9,027 bases of DNA from Deltaproteobacteria bacterium. GTDB lineage: Bacteria > Bdellovibrionota > O2-12-FULL-43-9 > JACQJE01. This document shows, piece after piece, positions 1 through 7,004 of the stretch. Below the pieces are notes generated by a model. It ran no database searches and was not told where the DNA came from. It was given only the letters and a program-made list of their open reading frames with translations. Position 1 is the first letter of the stretch; every line of letters starts with the position of its first letter. The translations under genes were made by a program, and so were the position numbers. The stretch is taken from the NCBI GenBank assembly GCA_016205125.1, contig JACQJE010000091.1, forward strand, positions 1 to 9,027. The letters run 5' to 3'.

Positions 1-253
1 GCAGACCATACTCCAGACAGCAGGCGACCTGCCAGGTGCTGTCCTTCCCTCCACTGACAGGGATAATCGCGTCGTAGCCGCAGCTCTGGTTTTTTGCCGT
101 CTCGATAATCTTTTTAAAGGCCTCCTCTCTTTTCGACCAATCGATCAGACTCTCTTTTTGGGGGTGGTTGAGGCAGGCATTACAGACCCCATTTTCGCTG
201 AAAACCAAACCGGGGCGTGTATCAGGTAAAACACATCGTTGACAATATCGCAT
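1..253 (-). CDS. N-acetyl sugar amidotransferase (WbuX/PseA/WbpG type), N-terminal part
   Basis: This is the first 84 codons of a gene that runs off the left edge. I translated it by hand from the ATG at 253. It shows two Cys pairs (C4/C7 and C24/C27), probably a metal-binding knuckle, and the PP-loop ATP-pyrophosphatase motif SGGKDS at 67-72 followed by TWQ. This pattern is typical of the WbuX/PseA/WbpG family. Members adenylate an N-acyl sugar and use ammonia from a HisH-like glutaminase to form an acetamidino group, as in PseA of pseudaminic acid and WbpG of Pseudomonas O-antigen. The start is supported by AAGGAA about 9 bases upstream. The preceding methyltransferase stops at 257, only 3 bases before this ATG, so the gene belongs to the operon. 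The true substrate cannot be read from this fragment. Family assignment is confident; the rest of the gene is unseen. Confidence 0.88.
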   Translation of the reverse strand, partial: MRYCQRCVLPDTRPGLVFSENGVCNACLNHPQKESLIDWSKREEAFKKIIETAKNQSCGYDAIIPVSGGKDSTWQVACCLEYGL

Positions 254-256
254 CGG

Positions 257-949
257 TTACGATTCCTTTCTTCCAACGAAGAGGTAGTGAAAAGAACTCC
301 CCTCCTCTTCTCTGATCTGAAAATCGTAATAACCAATGGAGATCGGTTTGAATAATCTGAATTTTTCAAGCAAGTCTTCTTTGGAATAGGTGAAGTTAAT
401 CAATGAAATCGCCTTTGTTCTGCCCGATAATGAGACTCGCCGCAGGCCCTCGGATGCCTCTTCAGAGTGTCGATAGAAATAGTGTTGCGGCCCCATCATC
501 GATGCGATAAAAACGCCGTCTGTCCGGAGCTGTGAATGGAGAGATCTGAGGCAGGCTTCCAGATCTGGATTGGAGAAGTAGTAGAGAACCTGGTTGGCCA
601 GGATGACATCATAAGTATGGCCGAAAAATTTTCTCTCCAGCAGTGGTTTCGGATCAATGACTTCAAAATGTCCGCTGATCTCAGGGAAGCTCTCCCTGCA
701 TCGTCGGATGGCCGTCGCGTCGGCATCCACTCCATATATGTCAAATCCCTTCGAGCGGAAAAAAGAAGAATGTGTTGCATTGCCACAGCCGAAATCGAGC
801 AGTTTTTCCCCTTTGGAGCCGTCGATGCCGAGTTCGTATTTCAGGATCCGTTCATAGACCCTGATGATATGCCCTTCAGGATAATGTATGCCATAGCCCT
901 GTTTAAATGCTTGATCGTGATGAGCGGCATTCTGTTGCCAATAATCCAT
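257..949 (-). CDS. class I SAM-dependent methyltransferase
   Basis: A complete 230-residue protein. The Rossmann-fold SAM site is clear: motif I LLDFGCGNATH at 50-60, the acidic end of strand beta2 (IYGVDAD, D75) and the motif II/post region YDVILANQVLYYF at 113-125, followed by a DGVFIAS strand near 144-150. This matches the Methyltransf_11/25-like group of small-molecule methyltransferases. No signal peptide or membrane segment is seen, so it should be cytosolic. It lies between AsnB (11-base gap) and the WbuX-type amidotransferase (3-base gap), and a GAGGGGTGAG ribosome site precedes the ATG. In this context it probably O- or N-methylates the acidic sugar or one of its N-acyl or amidine groups. 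A methyltransferase beside a PseA-like amidotransferase also occurs in the Campylobacter ptm (legionaminic acid) locus. The substrate is inferred only. Confidence 0.87.
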   Translation of the reverse strand: MDYWQQNAAHHDQAFKQGYGIHYPEGHIIRVYERILKYELGIDGSKGEKLLDFGCGNATHSSFFRSKGFDIYGVDADATAIRRCRESFPEISGHFEVIDPKPLLERKFFGHTYDVILANQVLYYFSNPDLEACLRSLHSQLRTDGVFIASMMGPQHYFYRHSEEASEGLRRVSLSGRTKAISLINFTYSKEDLLEKFRLFKPISIGYYDFQIREEEGSSFHYLFVGRKES

Positions 950-960
950 GCTCTCACCCC

Positions 961-2784
961 TCAGTGATTTAATTCGAGAAAGAGCTTTGCGTTGAGAAAA
1001 TTAAACATGAATTTGCTGAAGCTGTTCGGCATCGGTTTTATCGAGAGCAAAGGGGCAATTTTGTCTCTGTCGAAAAATTCGTATATTTCCGAATCCTGAA
1101 GTATCGCATCTCTCGTGTCAGGCGATTCCAGATCCAGGGTCGAATGAATCGACGCGTTAAAACCGCGCTTGCGCCGGTCCAACCTCACTTTCTCGTTGAC
1201 GACACCGCAGACCGCCTCACGCAGAATGTATTTGGCGAAGCCGCCGCGGATCAAATACTCCATTGGAACAGAATATGCAAATTTCAGCAGGCGGGAATCG
1301 AGAAACGGACTTCGGTTTTCAATCGAGTGAAACATCGAGTTTAAATCGTCTTCATGCAAGATCACGGGTACAACTTCATGAAAAAGTTCGTTCATCATCC
1401 GGTTTCTCAACAGGGATTCGCAGTAGCAGGTTTCGGTGAATGGCTCGCTGAATTCAACTTTGAGGAGCTGAACAAACTGATCATTGTTCAGATAAATGTG
1501 GTTTCTAAAGTTGGGGTGCTGCCAATAGAGTTCCGGATTTTGCAAGAATGGATTTCTCACAAGAGGCCTGACGTATTGCTGCCAGTCAGCGAGAAATTTG
1601 GAGTATTCAGGATGTTTTCGCATTTCGTATAAGTGGAGATTGAAATGATCATAATAGCCTGTCACCAGTTCGTCTGCGCCGGTTCCAGAAATGACGATTC
1701 GATATCCTGCTTTGGCGATCGCTTCGGAGAGAAAGGAGTGAACGTAATAAGAGATCGTCGCAATGGGAGCATCATGGTAAGCGATCAGTTTTGTGAGGTG
1801 ATTTAAAAAACCATATTGTGGGATCTCAATCAAGGTATGACGACAGCCAATATCGTTGAGAGTCGAAAGGATGTTTTCGGATTCATCGTAACGCTCATCC
1901 CGGTCAATAATAGAGAAGGCGGCTGTGTCATAGTTGAGGCATTTTGCGGCAATAGAGACGAGTGATGCGGAGTCGACCCCTCCACTCAGACAGAAGGCGA
2001 TCGGCACGTCTGAGCGGAGTCTCATTTTGAGACTCTCAAACAGGCAGGTTTTCATCCCATGGATCGCGTCGTCGAGCGTCATCGGCTCCGCCTTGGGGAT
2101 GGAGGGTTCCCAATAGCGATAAGTTTTTCTATTGAAACGGGTATCGATCACCCTATTCGTTCCGGGCGGAAGCTCTTCAAGACCGATAAAGAAAGTCTCT
2201 TTTGTCTTGTATAACGATTTGTATCCATTGATGACATAGCGGAGGAGGTGGTTTGTATTGATCGGGAGCTTCTGTCCAGAAAGCGCCTTGATATATTTCA
2301 CTTCCGATCCAAAGAATAATCCGGCCGAAGTGTCCAGAAAGTAGAGTGGTTTTTCACCGAACCGGTCTCTCGAAAAGAAGAGCCTTTTTTTGCGCGGGTC
2401 ATAGATCGCAAAACTCCACATTCCCTCAAAGGCCTCCACACATTTTTCGCCATATTGCAGATAGGCACGCAAGAGAACTTCCGTGTCAGACGTGGTCTCA
2501 AAGCAGATCCCCTCCCGCTCTAACTGCTCCCGGATTTCAATGTAATTGTAGATTTCGCCATTAAAGATGAGAGTGGTTTCCCCCAATGAAAAGGGCTGGT
2601 GCGCCCGTTCATCGAGATCGATGATGCTGAGGCGGGAATGCAAAAGGGTAACGGCAATGTCGCCAGTGGTGAGAGAGACCGACCCCTGATAATCAGGTCC
2701 CCGATTTTTCATCAGGGCAAGCGTCCGTCCAATACTTTCGTGGGTCAGAGGCGATTTCCCAATAAAACCCGCAATTCCGCACAT
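961..2784 (-). CDS. asnB: asparagine synthase-like glutamine amidotransferase
   Basis: A 607-residue AsnB-family enzyme of typical length. The N-terminal class II glutaminase domain is intact: Cys2 of MCGIAG is the nucleophile after Met removal, with R51, NGEIYN (75-80) and SDTE (99-102). The C-terminal synthetase domain has the ATP-pyrophosphatase loop LSGGVDS (266-272), ISGTGADEL (365-373) and the DDLNSM..IENRSPFLD segment (479-497). All key residues I can check are present, so it should hydrolyse glutamine and amidate an adenylated carboxylate. The product could be asparagine, but AsnB paralogs in O-antigen loci (for example WbpS in Pseudomonas) are linked to carboxamides of uronic acids. 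A sugar-acid amide is therefore a reasonable alternative here. It starts 16 bases after the NeuB-type gene, with GAGGG 11 bases before the ATG, and ends 11 bases before the methyltransferase. Confidence 0.93.
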   Translation of the reverse strand: MCGIAGFIGKSPLTHESIGRTLALMKNRGPDYQGSVSLTTGDIAVTLLHSRLSIIDLDERAHQPFSLGETTLIFNGEIYNYIEIREQLEREGICFETTSDTEVLLRAYLQYGEKCVEAFEGMWSFAIYDPRKKRLFFSRDRFGEKPLYFLDTSAGLFFGSEVKYIKALSGQKLPINTNHLLRYVINGYKSLYKTKETFFIGLEELPPGTNRVIDTRFNRKTYRYWEPSIPKAEPMTLDDAIHGMKTCLFESLKMRLRSDVPIAFCLSGGVDSASLVSIAAKCLNYDTAAFSIIDRDERYDESENILSTLNDIGCRHTLIEIPQYGFLNHLTKLIAYHDAPIATISYYVHSFLSEAIAKAGYRIVISGTGADELVTGYYDHFNLHLYEMRKHPEYSKFLADWQQYVRPLVRNPFLQNPELYWQHPNFRNHIYLNNDQFVQLLKVEFSEPFTETCYCESLLRNRMMNELFHEVVPVILHEDDLNSMFHSIENRSPFLDSRLLKFAYSVPMEYLIRGGFAKYILREAVCGVVNEKVRLDRRKRGFNASIHSTLDLESPDTRDAILQDSEIYEFFDRDKIAPLLSIKPMPNSFSKFMFNFLNAKLFLELNH

Positions 2785-2800
2785 GACACAATCTGCCCTC

Positions 2801-3817
2801 TTAAAAGGATTCTTGTAGGTCGTTCAAAGCGATTTTCTCACCCCTGGCGATTGGCTGCCGGAGCGCTCTGCCGAGGAGTTTCTCTTCATCTTTGGGGGGG
2901 ATCCCTCCGCCAGGCCGGAGCCAGGCAATATCCTCTCTCGTCAAGAGGCGCCCTGCAGGGAGATCACGTATCGCAGTGGCTGAGCGGCGCATTTTGAGCA
3001 AGTTTCCTTTTTCTCCCTCCTCCATTTTTTTCACGCCATCCCCGAGGAGTATTTCCACCTCTCTGATGCGCTGTACGAGATCTTTCATCTCTTTCGGATC
3101 GGCAGAGAGGCAATGATCGCGGAAATCCGAATAATTCTTATCTTTGGTAAAGTGTTTTTCGATCACGCGGGCTCCCAGCGCCACTGCCAGCAGAGGAGCT
3201 TCGATGCCGAGCGTGTGATCGGAGTAGCCGATAGTCAGATCGAGAGAAAGGAGAGACTGAATCGCCAACAAGTTCGCGTCATGTGGAAGGGTGGGATAAC
3301 TGGAAACACAGTGGAGAAAGGCCATTTTGGATTTCAGTTGATCTGCTGAATAGACCTTGCTGACGAATCTTCTGATTTCGATTATTTCAGGCATTGTCAG
3401 GAAACCGGTCGACAAGAGGATCGGTTTTCCAAGCCGGACGACAAAGGAGAGGAGGGGATAAAAATCGTTGTCACCTGATGCAATTTTGAACGCCGGAACA
3501 AGGCTGTTGAGAAAACGGGCACTTTCGATATCAAAAGGGGTCGACAAAAAAAGGACCCCCTCTTGTCGGGCCGTCCTGCTCAGGCTTTCAAACTCGGAAT
3601 CGCTCAACTGAAATTTCCTGAGCTGTGTCAGTCGATCCTTTTCCTTTGGGGAGATCAATCTCTCTGGCACAATGGTTTGAAACTTGACCGCATCTGCGCC
3701 AGCCTCTGCCGCCAAGCCGATCAACTCTTCGGCTAGAGTAAAATTCCCCTCGTGATTGCTGCCAATCTCTGCAATGATAAAGACTTTCTGATCGGTATCG
3801 TGAGAATCAATAATCAT
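2801..3817 (-). CDS. NeuB/SpsE-family nonulosonic acid synthase
   Basis: A 338-residue enzyme predicted to condense phosphoenolpyruvate with an N-acyl hexosamine-type sugar to give a nine-carbon acid. The TIM-barrel motifs are visible: IAEIGSNHEGN (15-25), VKFQT (44-48), STPFD (92-96), KIASGD (111-116), CVSSYPTLPHDANL (170-183), GYSDHT (197-202) and EKHFT (220-224). The C-terminal SAF (antifreeze-like) domain spans roughly 278-335, with RRSATA and the RPGGGIPP segment (301-308). I prefer the ATG at 3817. A TTG at 3844 would add nine residues with no family support. With the ATG, the gene overlaps the formyltransferase stop at 3807 by 11 bases, which suggests translational coupling. The ribosome site is weak (GGGTG). 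The family includes NeuB (sialic), LegI, PseI and spore-coat SpsE, and motif reading alone does not choose between them. Confidence 0.92.
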   Translation of the reverse strand: MIIDSHDTDQKVFIIAEIGSNHEGNFTLAEELIGLAAEAGADAVKFQTIVPERLISPKEKDRLTQLRKFQLSDSEFESLSRTARQEGVLFLSTPFDIESARFLNSLVPAFKIASGDNDFYPLLSFVVRLGKPILLSTGFLTMPEIIEIRRFVSKVYSADQLKSKMAFLHCVSSYPTLPHDANLLAIQSLLSLDLTIGYSDHTLGIEAPLLAVALGARVIEKHFTKDKNYSDFRDHCLSADPKEMKDLVQRIREVEILLGDGVKKMEEGEKGNLLKMRRSATAIRDLPAGRLLTREDIAWLRPGGGIPPKDEEKLLGRALRQPIARGEKIALNDLQESF

Positions 3818-4756
3818 GGCCGGCACCCATTTGATCCAGGACAAAACCGCTCAAGGTCAAAAGTTTGTCATAGGGATGAACGATCTCATGGAGCGATTCA
3901 CGACTCTCTGAAAAGAGAGCTTCTCTGATCCATAAGCACTTATCGCGCGCACAAATGAGGAATCCCCGTTTTGTGATGCGATAAATGCGGCCCGGTTCTC
4001 CAAAGAAATCGAAATCGTGCAACTCGGAAGAGACCAGTTTCACTTTTCGGCCCCGATAAAATGTGAAGGCAGAAGGATAAGGGGGGGCGAGGGCGCGAAT
4101 CCGGTTGTGGATTTCCATCGCCGTAAGTCTATCCCATAAGATGAGCCCATCTTCTGGGAAGCGAAGAGGATAGTATGAGGCCTCTTCCCGAATTTGTCTG
4201 CTTGGGGCGAGCGTCCCGTTTCTGATTCCAGAGAGAGTTTTCAACAGCAGAAGAGGAAATTCCTCAGCGGCGAGGTCATGCAGCGTTTTGATGGTGTCCT
4301 TCAGGGAGATGGGGAACGTTTTTTCCTGGAGAAGATCTCCCGTATCAATCCCCTTGTTCACCTTTATGATGGAGAGAGTGAAGGATGTCTCCCCATTGAT
4401 CAGGGCCCAGTTCATAGGGGAAGAGCCGCGGTATTTAGGGAGTTTCCCGGCATGCAGATTGAGGCACATGATGCGGGCGAGACGGAGGATCTTTTCTTTT
4501 ATGATTTTTCCATAACCCGCGAGGATCAAAAGATCCGGTTCTATTTCCATTAACAGTTTTTCAATTTCCTCTGAATTCGGATCGGTAGGGAGAAGAGTCC
4601 CGAGATTATTTTTTTTGAAAGGGAGAGGATCTCTTCATCCCAGAGATGACCCGAGTCAGGCTGGAGGATGACGAGCTTCACTTCATAGCGATGCTCCAAT
4701 ACGGCCTTTAAACAGCTGAATCCCCTTTGTCCTTTCGCAAAAAATACCATTCTCAT
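3807..4756 (-). CDS. sugar N-formyltransferase (Fmt-like), frame broken at an A8 run
   Basis: Two reading frames together encode one 10-formyl-tetrahydrofolate-dependent formyltransferase. The first (4756 to 4550, 68 codons) supplies the Rossmann start MRMVFFAKGQRGF and stays family-like up to SLSKK at residues 45-49. A -1 shift at the A8 run (4609-4616) then continues with NNLGTLLP and runs through the frame that ends at 3807. The rejoined protein is about 316 residues, the normal Fmt/ArnA-like length. Catalytic Asn100 and His102 sit in NLHAGKLPKYRG, and Asp138 in GIDTGD. PEDGLILW marks the C-terminal domain. Without a shift, the 247-codon frame could start at 4550 (TAATG), but it lacks the N-terminal fold. 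The start overlaps the epimerase stop as ATGA with no clear ribosome site. The likely role is to formylate an amino sugar made by the aminotransferase. The break may be real decay, slippage-based expression, or a sequencing error. Confidence 0.82.
4604..4616 (-). other. A8 slippery site with in-frame A AAA AAA heptamer
   Basis: On the coding (minus) strand, eight A residues follow CTTTC and precede TAATCTCGGG. In the frame of the formyltransferase start the codons are TCA AAA AAA ATA, so the heptamer A AAA AAA has the phasing of a classic -1 ribosomal slip site. A -1 slip, or one extra A by polymerase slippage, gives SKKNNLG and restores the conserved fold. The incoming alternative frame has a stop (TGA) about 20 bases before the run and the outgoing frame stops at 4550, so the shift must lie in this short overlap. 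Stimulators are weak: GAAGAG lies about 14 bases upstream and a short GGGA/TCCC stem lies just downstream. A simple one-base deletion remains equally possible. Confidence 0.6.
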
Positions 4757-5826
4757 ATGTATATTGGCTTTACAGAAGAAACATCGGGAAGTTTTTCCGT
4801 CTGTTTGAATTTATCAAAGAGGGTTCGATACCATTCAATATATCTCACAAAACCTTTCTCGAGAGGATATTGCGGTTGATAACCGATTAAGTTTTGCGCT
4901 TTCTCAACAGAGAGCGTTCCTCGGGCAGGCATGAGCTTGTCTTTAGGAAGATAAGTGATTTTGATGCCTTGGAAATACTCGGAGAGAATGACAGCCATTT
5001 CTGATATCGATCGCGATGCGCCAAAGGTCAGATTAAAGATCTGATTTTTTGAATTTTCGTTTTCCAGAATTTTAACGACCCCCCCCACAAGATCCCCAAT
5101 GTAGGTAAAGTCGAGGCGGTCCGAGCCATCTCCATTAAGCGAGATGTCTAAACCGTTGAGAGCATTTTCAATGAAGATCTGCCCGATTCTTCGACTGACA
5201 CAGCGCTCCCCATACAAGGCAGAGGGCCGGACAATCGTGTACGGAAGGCCAAAGACCTGATTGTAGGCAATGACTATTTTTTCGCCCGAAAACTTCAAGG
5301 CCCCATAAATGCCGAGAGGTTCACAGAGAGTTTCTTCCGTCACCATGCCGGTGGTGAAGTTGCCGTAAACCATGCTCGATGAAAAGTAGATAAAGTGTGA
5401 GATGCCATGCTTAGGGTTGCGGGCAATATCGAGGGCATTTTCCAACGTGCGGAGACTGTGATCAAAAGTGGAATGGGGATCTTTATTCGAGAGATTCGCA
5501 TGAGCTACTGCAGCAAGGTGGATAATCGTATCTCCCTTCAGATCTCCGATCACCTGGCACAATTTGTCATAATCTCTGGAGTCGACTTCAACAAAGGGGA
5601 TCTTCTTTTCTCTGAGAAGAGCGAGTCTTTGATGAAGAATATGCAAGTAAAGCTTCGCATTCGGAATCGCATTTGCATTTTTCTGGAAGCTGTAAATATT
5701 GTTTACACCGAGGCTGTCAAGGACATAAACTTCGGCCCCGAGACCTTTTAATCTCAAAGCGAGATTGTGGCCGATAAATCCAGCTCCTCCAATGAGGATT
5801 ATTTTCCGATTCTCCAGAGTTCTCAT
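4753..5826 (-). CDS. NAD-dependent epimerase (extended SDR family)
   Basis: A complete 357-residue extended short-chain dehydrogenase/reductase. The NAD(P) loop GGAGFIG is at 13-19, with D37 at the end of the second strand. HLAAVAH lies at 103-109, the catalytic Ser region is SSSMVYG at 149-155, and the YxxxK pair is Y174/K178 in YGALK. VRPSALYGER follows at 199-208. Having SSSMVYG rather than the D-E couple of RmlB-type or LegB-type 4,6-dehydratases points to a C4-type epimerase or a related reductase, not a dehydratase. Its substrate is probably a nucleotide sugar feeding the pathway. The start overlaps the aminotransferase stop as ATGA and has AAGGGG 8 bases upstream. The stop overlaps the formyltransferase start as ATGA. 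A C8 run (5079-5086) lies inside the gene but the frame is intact. Exact stereochemistry cannot be deduced. Confidence 0.9.
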   Translation of the reverse strand: MRTLENRKIILIGGAGFIGHNLALRLKGLGAEVYVLDSLGVNNIYSFQKNANAIPNAKLYLHILHQRLALLREKKIPFVEVDSRDYDKLCQVIGDLKGDTIIHLAAVAHANLSNKDPHSTFDHSLRTLENALDIARNPKHGISHFIYFSSSMVYGNFTTGMVTEETLCEPLGIYGALKFSGEKIVIAYNQVFGLPYTIVRPSALYGERCVSRRIGQIFIENALNGLDISLNGDGSDRLDFTYIGDLVGGVVKILENENSKNQIFNLTFGASRSISEMAVILSEYFQGIKITYLPKDKLMPARGTLSVEKAQNLIGYQPQYPLEKGFVRYIEWYRTLFDKFKQTEKLPDVSSVKPIYI

Positions 5827-6995
5827 TTAAATGACCCCTTCTTGATCATTTCGATCGCTTTTTTAAATGTTTCTGCGATGACCAACATCTGTTCTTCCTT
5901 TAAATGCGGCCCGACGGGGAGAGCAATAGAATGCTTGCTGATCGATGCTGCGACTGGAAAACCCGCCTCCCTATGACCATATTTGGCTTGGTAATAATGC
6001 ATGAGGGGTACGGGCTGGGGATAATAGATGCTGGTTCCCACCCCATTCTCATTCAAATATTTCACGATCAGATTGCGATGGGAGGCCGCCTTTCCTGTGA
6101 GATGAACGGACAAACAGTAATAACTGCTCCGATACTCTCCAGCAGTTGTTTTAAATTGGCGAATTTCATCCAGTTGGGAGAGTTCTCTGCTTAGAATCTC
6201 ATGATTTCTCTGGCGTTGTTTTAAAAAAAGAGCAACTTTTTTAAGCTGTTCAATCCCCAGCGCCGCCTCGATTTCATTGAGCCTGTAGTTAAATCCGATG
6301 GAAGTGACATCATATAAGCCGGGCAGAGTTCTTTCGCCAATCGTTCGATCATAACCAAAAGCTTTGAGCTGGGAGACTCGCTTGGAAATCTGCTCATCCT
6401 GAGTGATGAGCATCCCCCCTTCAATAGTGGTCATATGTTTGACCGGATAAAAGGAAAAACAGCCGACATCCCCAAAGAGGCCGACATGACACCCTTTAAA
6501 ATAACTCCCGATTGCCAGAGCACAGTCTTCAACCACGAACAAGCTCTTTTTCTTTGCGATTTCTGCCACCCGTTCCATGTTGACGGGCATCCCAAGATAA
6601 TGGACCACGGAGAGGGCGCGAGTCCTGGGTGTGATCGACTTTTCGATCTGGTCAAGATCAATATTCCCCGTTTCACTCTCTGCATCCACAAAGACCGGCC
6701 TGGCGCCGCAGAGTTCTACTGCGTGAGCAGTAGCCACATGAGTTTGAGCGGGAACAATCACCTCATCCCCTGCTCCTATTCCAAGATAGACATAGGATAA
6801 GTGGAGCGCGGCAGTACAAGAGGAAACAGAGACCGCGAAGGGAGCCCCCGTGAATTTTGCAAAGGAGGTCTCAAATTCCTTAGTAAGAGGGCCATGGACC
6901 AAAATAGGCCCATCTAAGACTTTCAGGACAGCCCTTTTTTCTTCCTCAGAGATCATCGGCCGCGCAAAGGGGATGGCGGGTGATTTTGCCTGCAT
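5823..6995 (-). CDS. DegT/DnrJ/EryC1/StrS-family sugar aminotransferase
   Basis: A 390-residue PLP-dependent fold-type I aminotransferase of normal family length. Visible landmarks are GPLTKEFE near 35-42, SSCTAALHL (58-66) for phosphate binding, VIVPAQTHVATAHAV (79-93), the acidic pocket VVEDCALAIGS (154-164, with D157 facing the pyridine nitrogen), and SFYPVKHMTTIEGGM (181-195) with K186 as the Schiff-base lysine. GFNYRLNEIEAALG (234-247) is the substrate loop. It transfers an amino group from glutamate or glutamine to a keto-sugar. Relatives in acidic-sugar pathways include LegC, PseC, SpsC, WlbC and GnnB. The upstream neighbour is a Gfo/Idh oxidoreductase, as in the GnnA/GnnB and WlbA/WlbC pairs that make 3-amino sugars, so oxidation followed by transamination is plausible. 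AGGAGA lies 7-8 bases before the ATG. The 3' end overlaps the epimerase by 4 bases. Confidence 0.93.
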   Translation of the reverse strand: MQAKSPAIPFARPMISEEEKRAVLKVLDGPILVHGPLTKEFETSFAKFTGAPFAVSVSSCTAALHLSYVYLGIGAGDEVIVPAQTHVATAHAVELCGARPVFVDAESETGNIDLDQIEKSITPRTRALSVVHYLGMPVNMERVAEIAKKKSLFVVEDCALAIGSYFKGCHVGLFGDVGCFSFYPVKHMTTIEGGMLITQDEQISKRVSQLKAFGYDRTIGERTLPGLYDVTSIGFNYRLNEIEAALGIEQLKKVALFLKQRQRNHEILSRELSQLDEIRQFKTTAGEYRSSYYCLSVHLTGKAASHRNLIVKYLNENGVGTSIYYPQPVPLMHYYQAKYGHREAGFPVAASISKHSIALPVGPHLKEEQMLVIAETFKKAIEMIKKGSFK

Positions 6996-7004
6996 CCGTT
7001 TCTC

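Noticed and set aside
145..369. A 74-codon minus-strand frame across the methyltransferase end and the amidotransferase start
   Set aside because: Both overlapping frames carry clear conserved motifs, whereas this one has none. It is a shadow frame.
961..961. Intrinsic terminators between operon genes
   Set aside because: All intergenic gaps are 16 bases or less, and I saw no stem followed by a T run at the gene junctions.
536..967. A 143-codon plus-strand open frame opposite the methyltransferase
   Set aside because: It is antisense to a gene with clear SAM-binding motifs, has no ribosome site, and its translation shows no recognisable domain.
2599..2997. A 132-codon plus-strand open frame spanning the AsnB/NeuB junction
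   Set aside because: It is antisense to two confidently identified genes and its product looks like random basic sequence without family features.
3818..3844. TTG-initiated nine-residue extension of the NeuB-type synthase
   Set aside because: The extension is not part of the family fold, TTG is a weaker start, and the ATG at 3817 gives a normal N-terminus eleven residues before VFIIAEIG.
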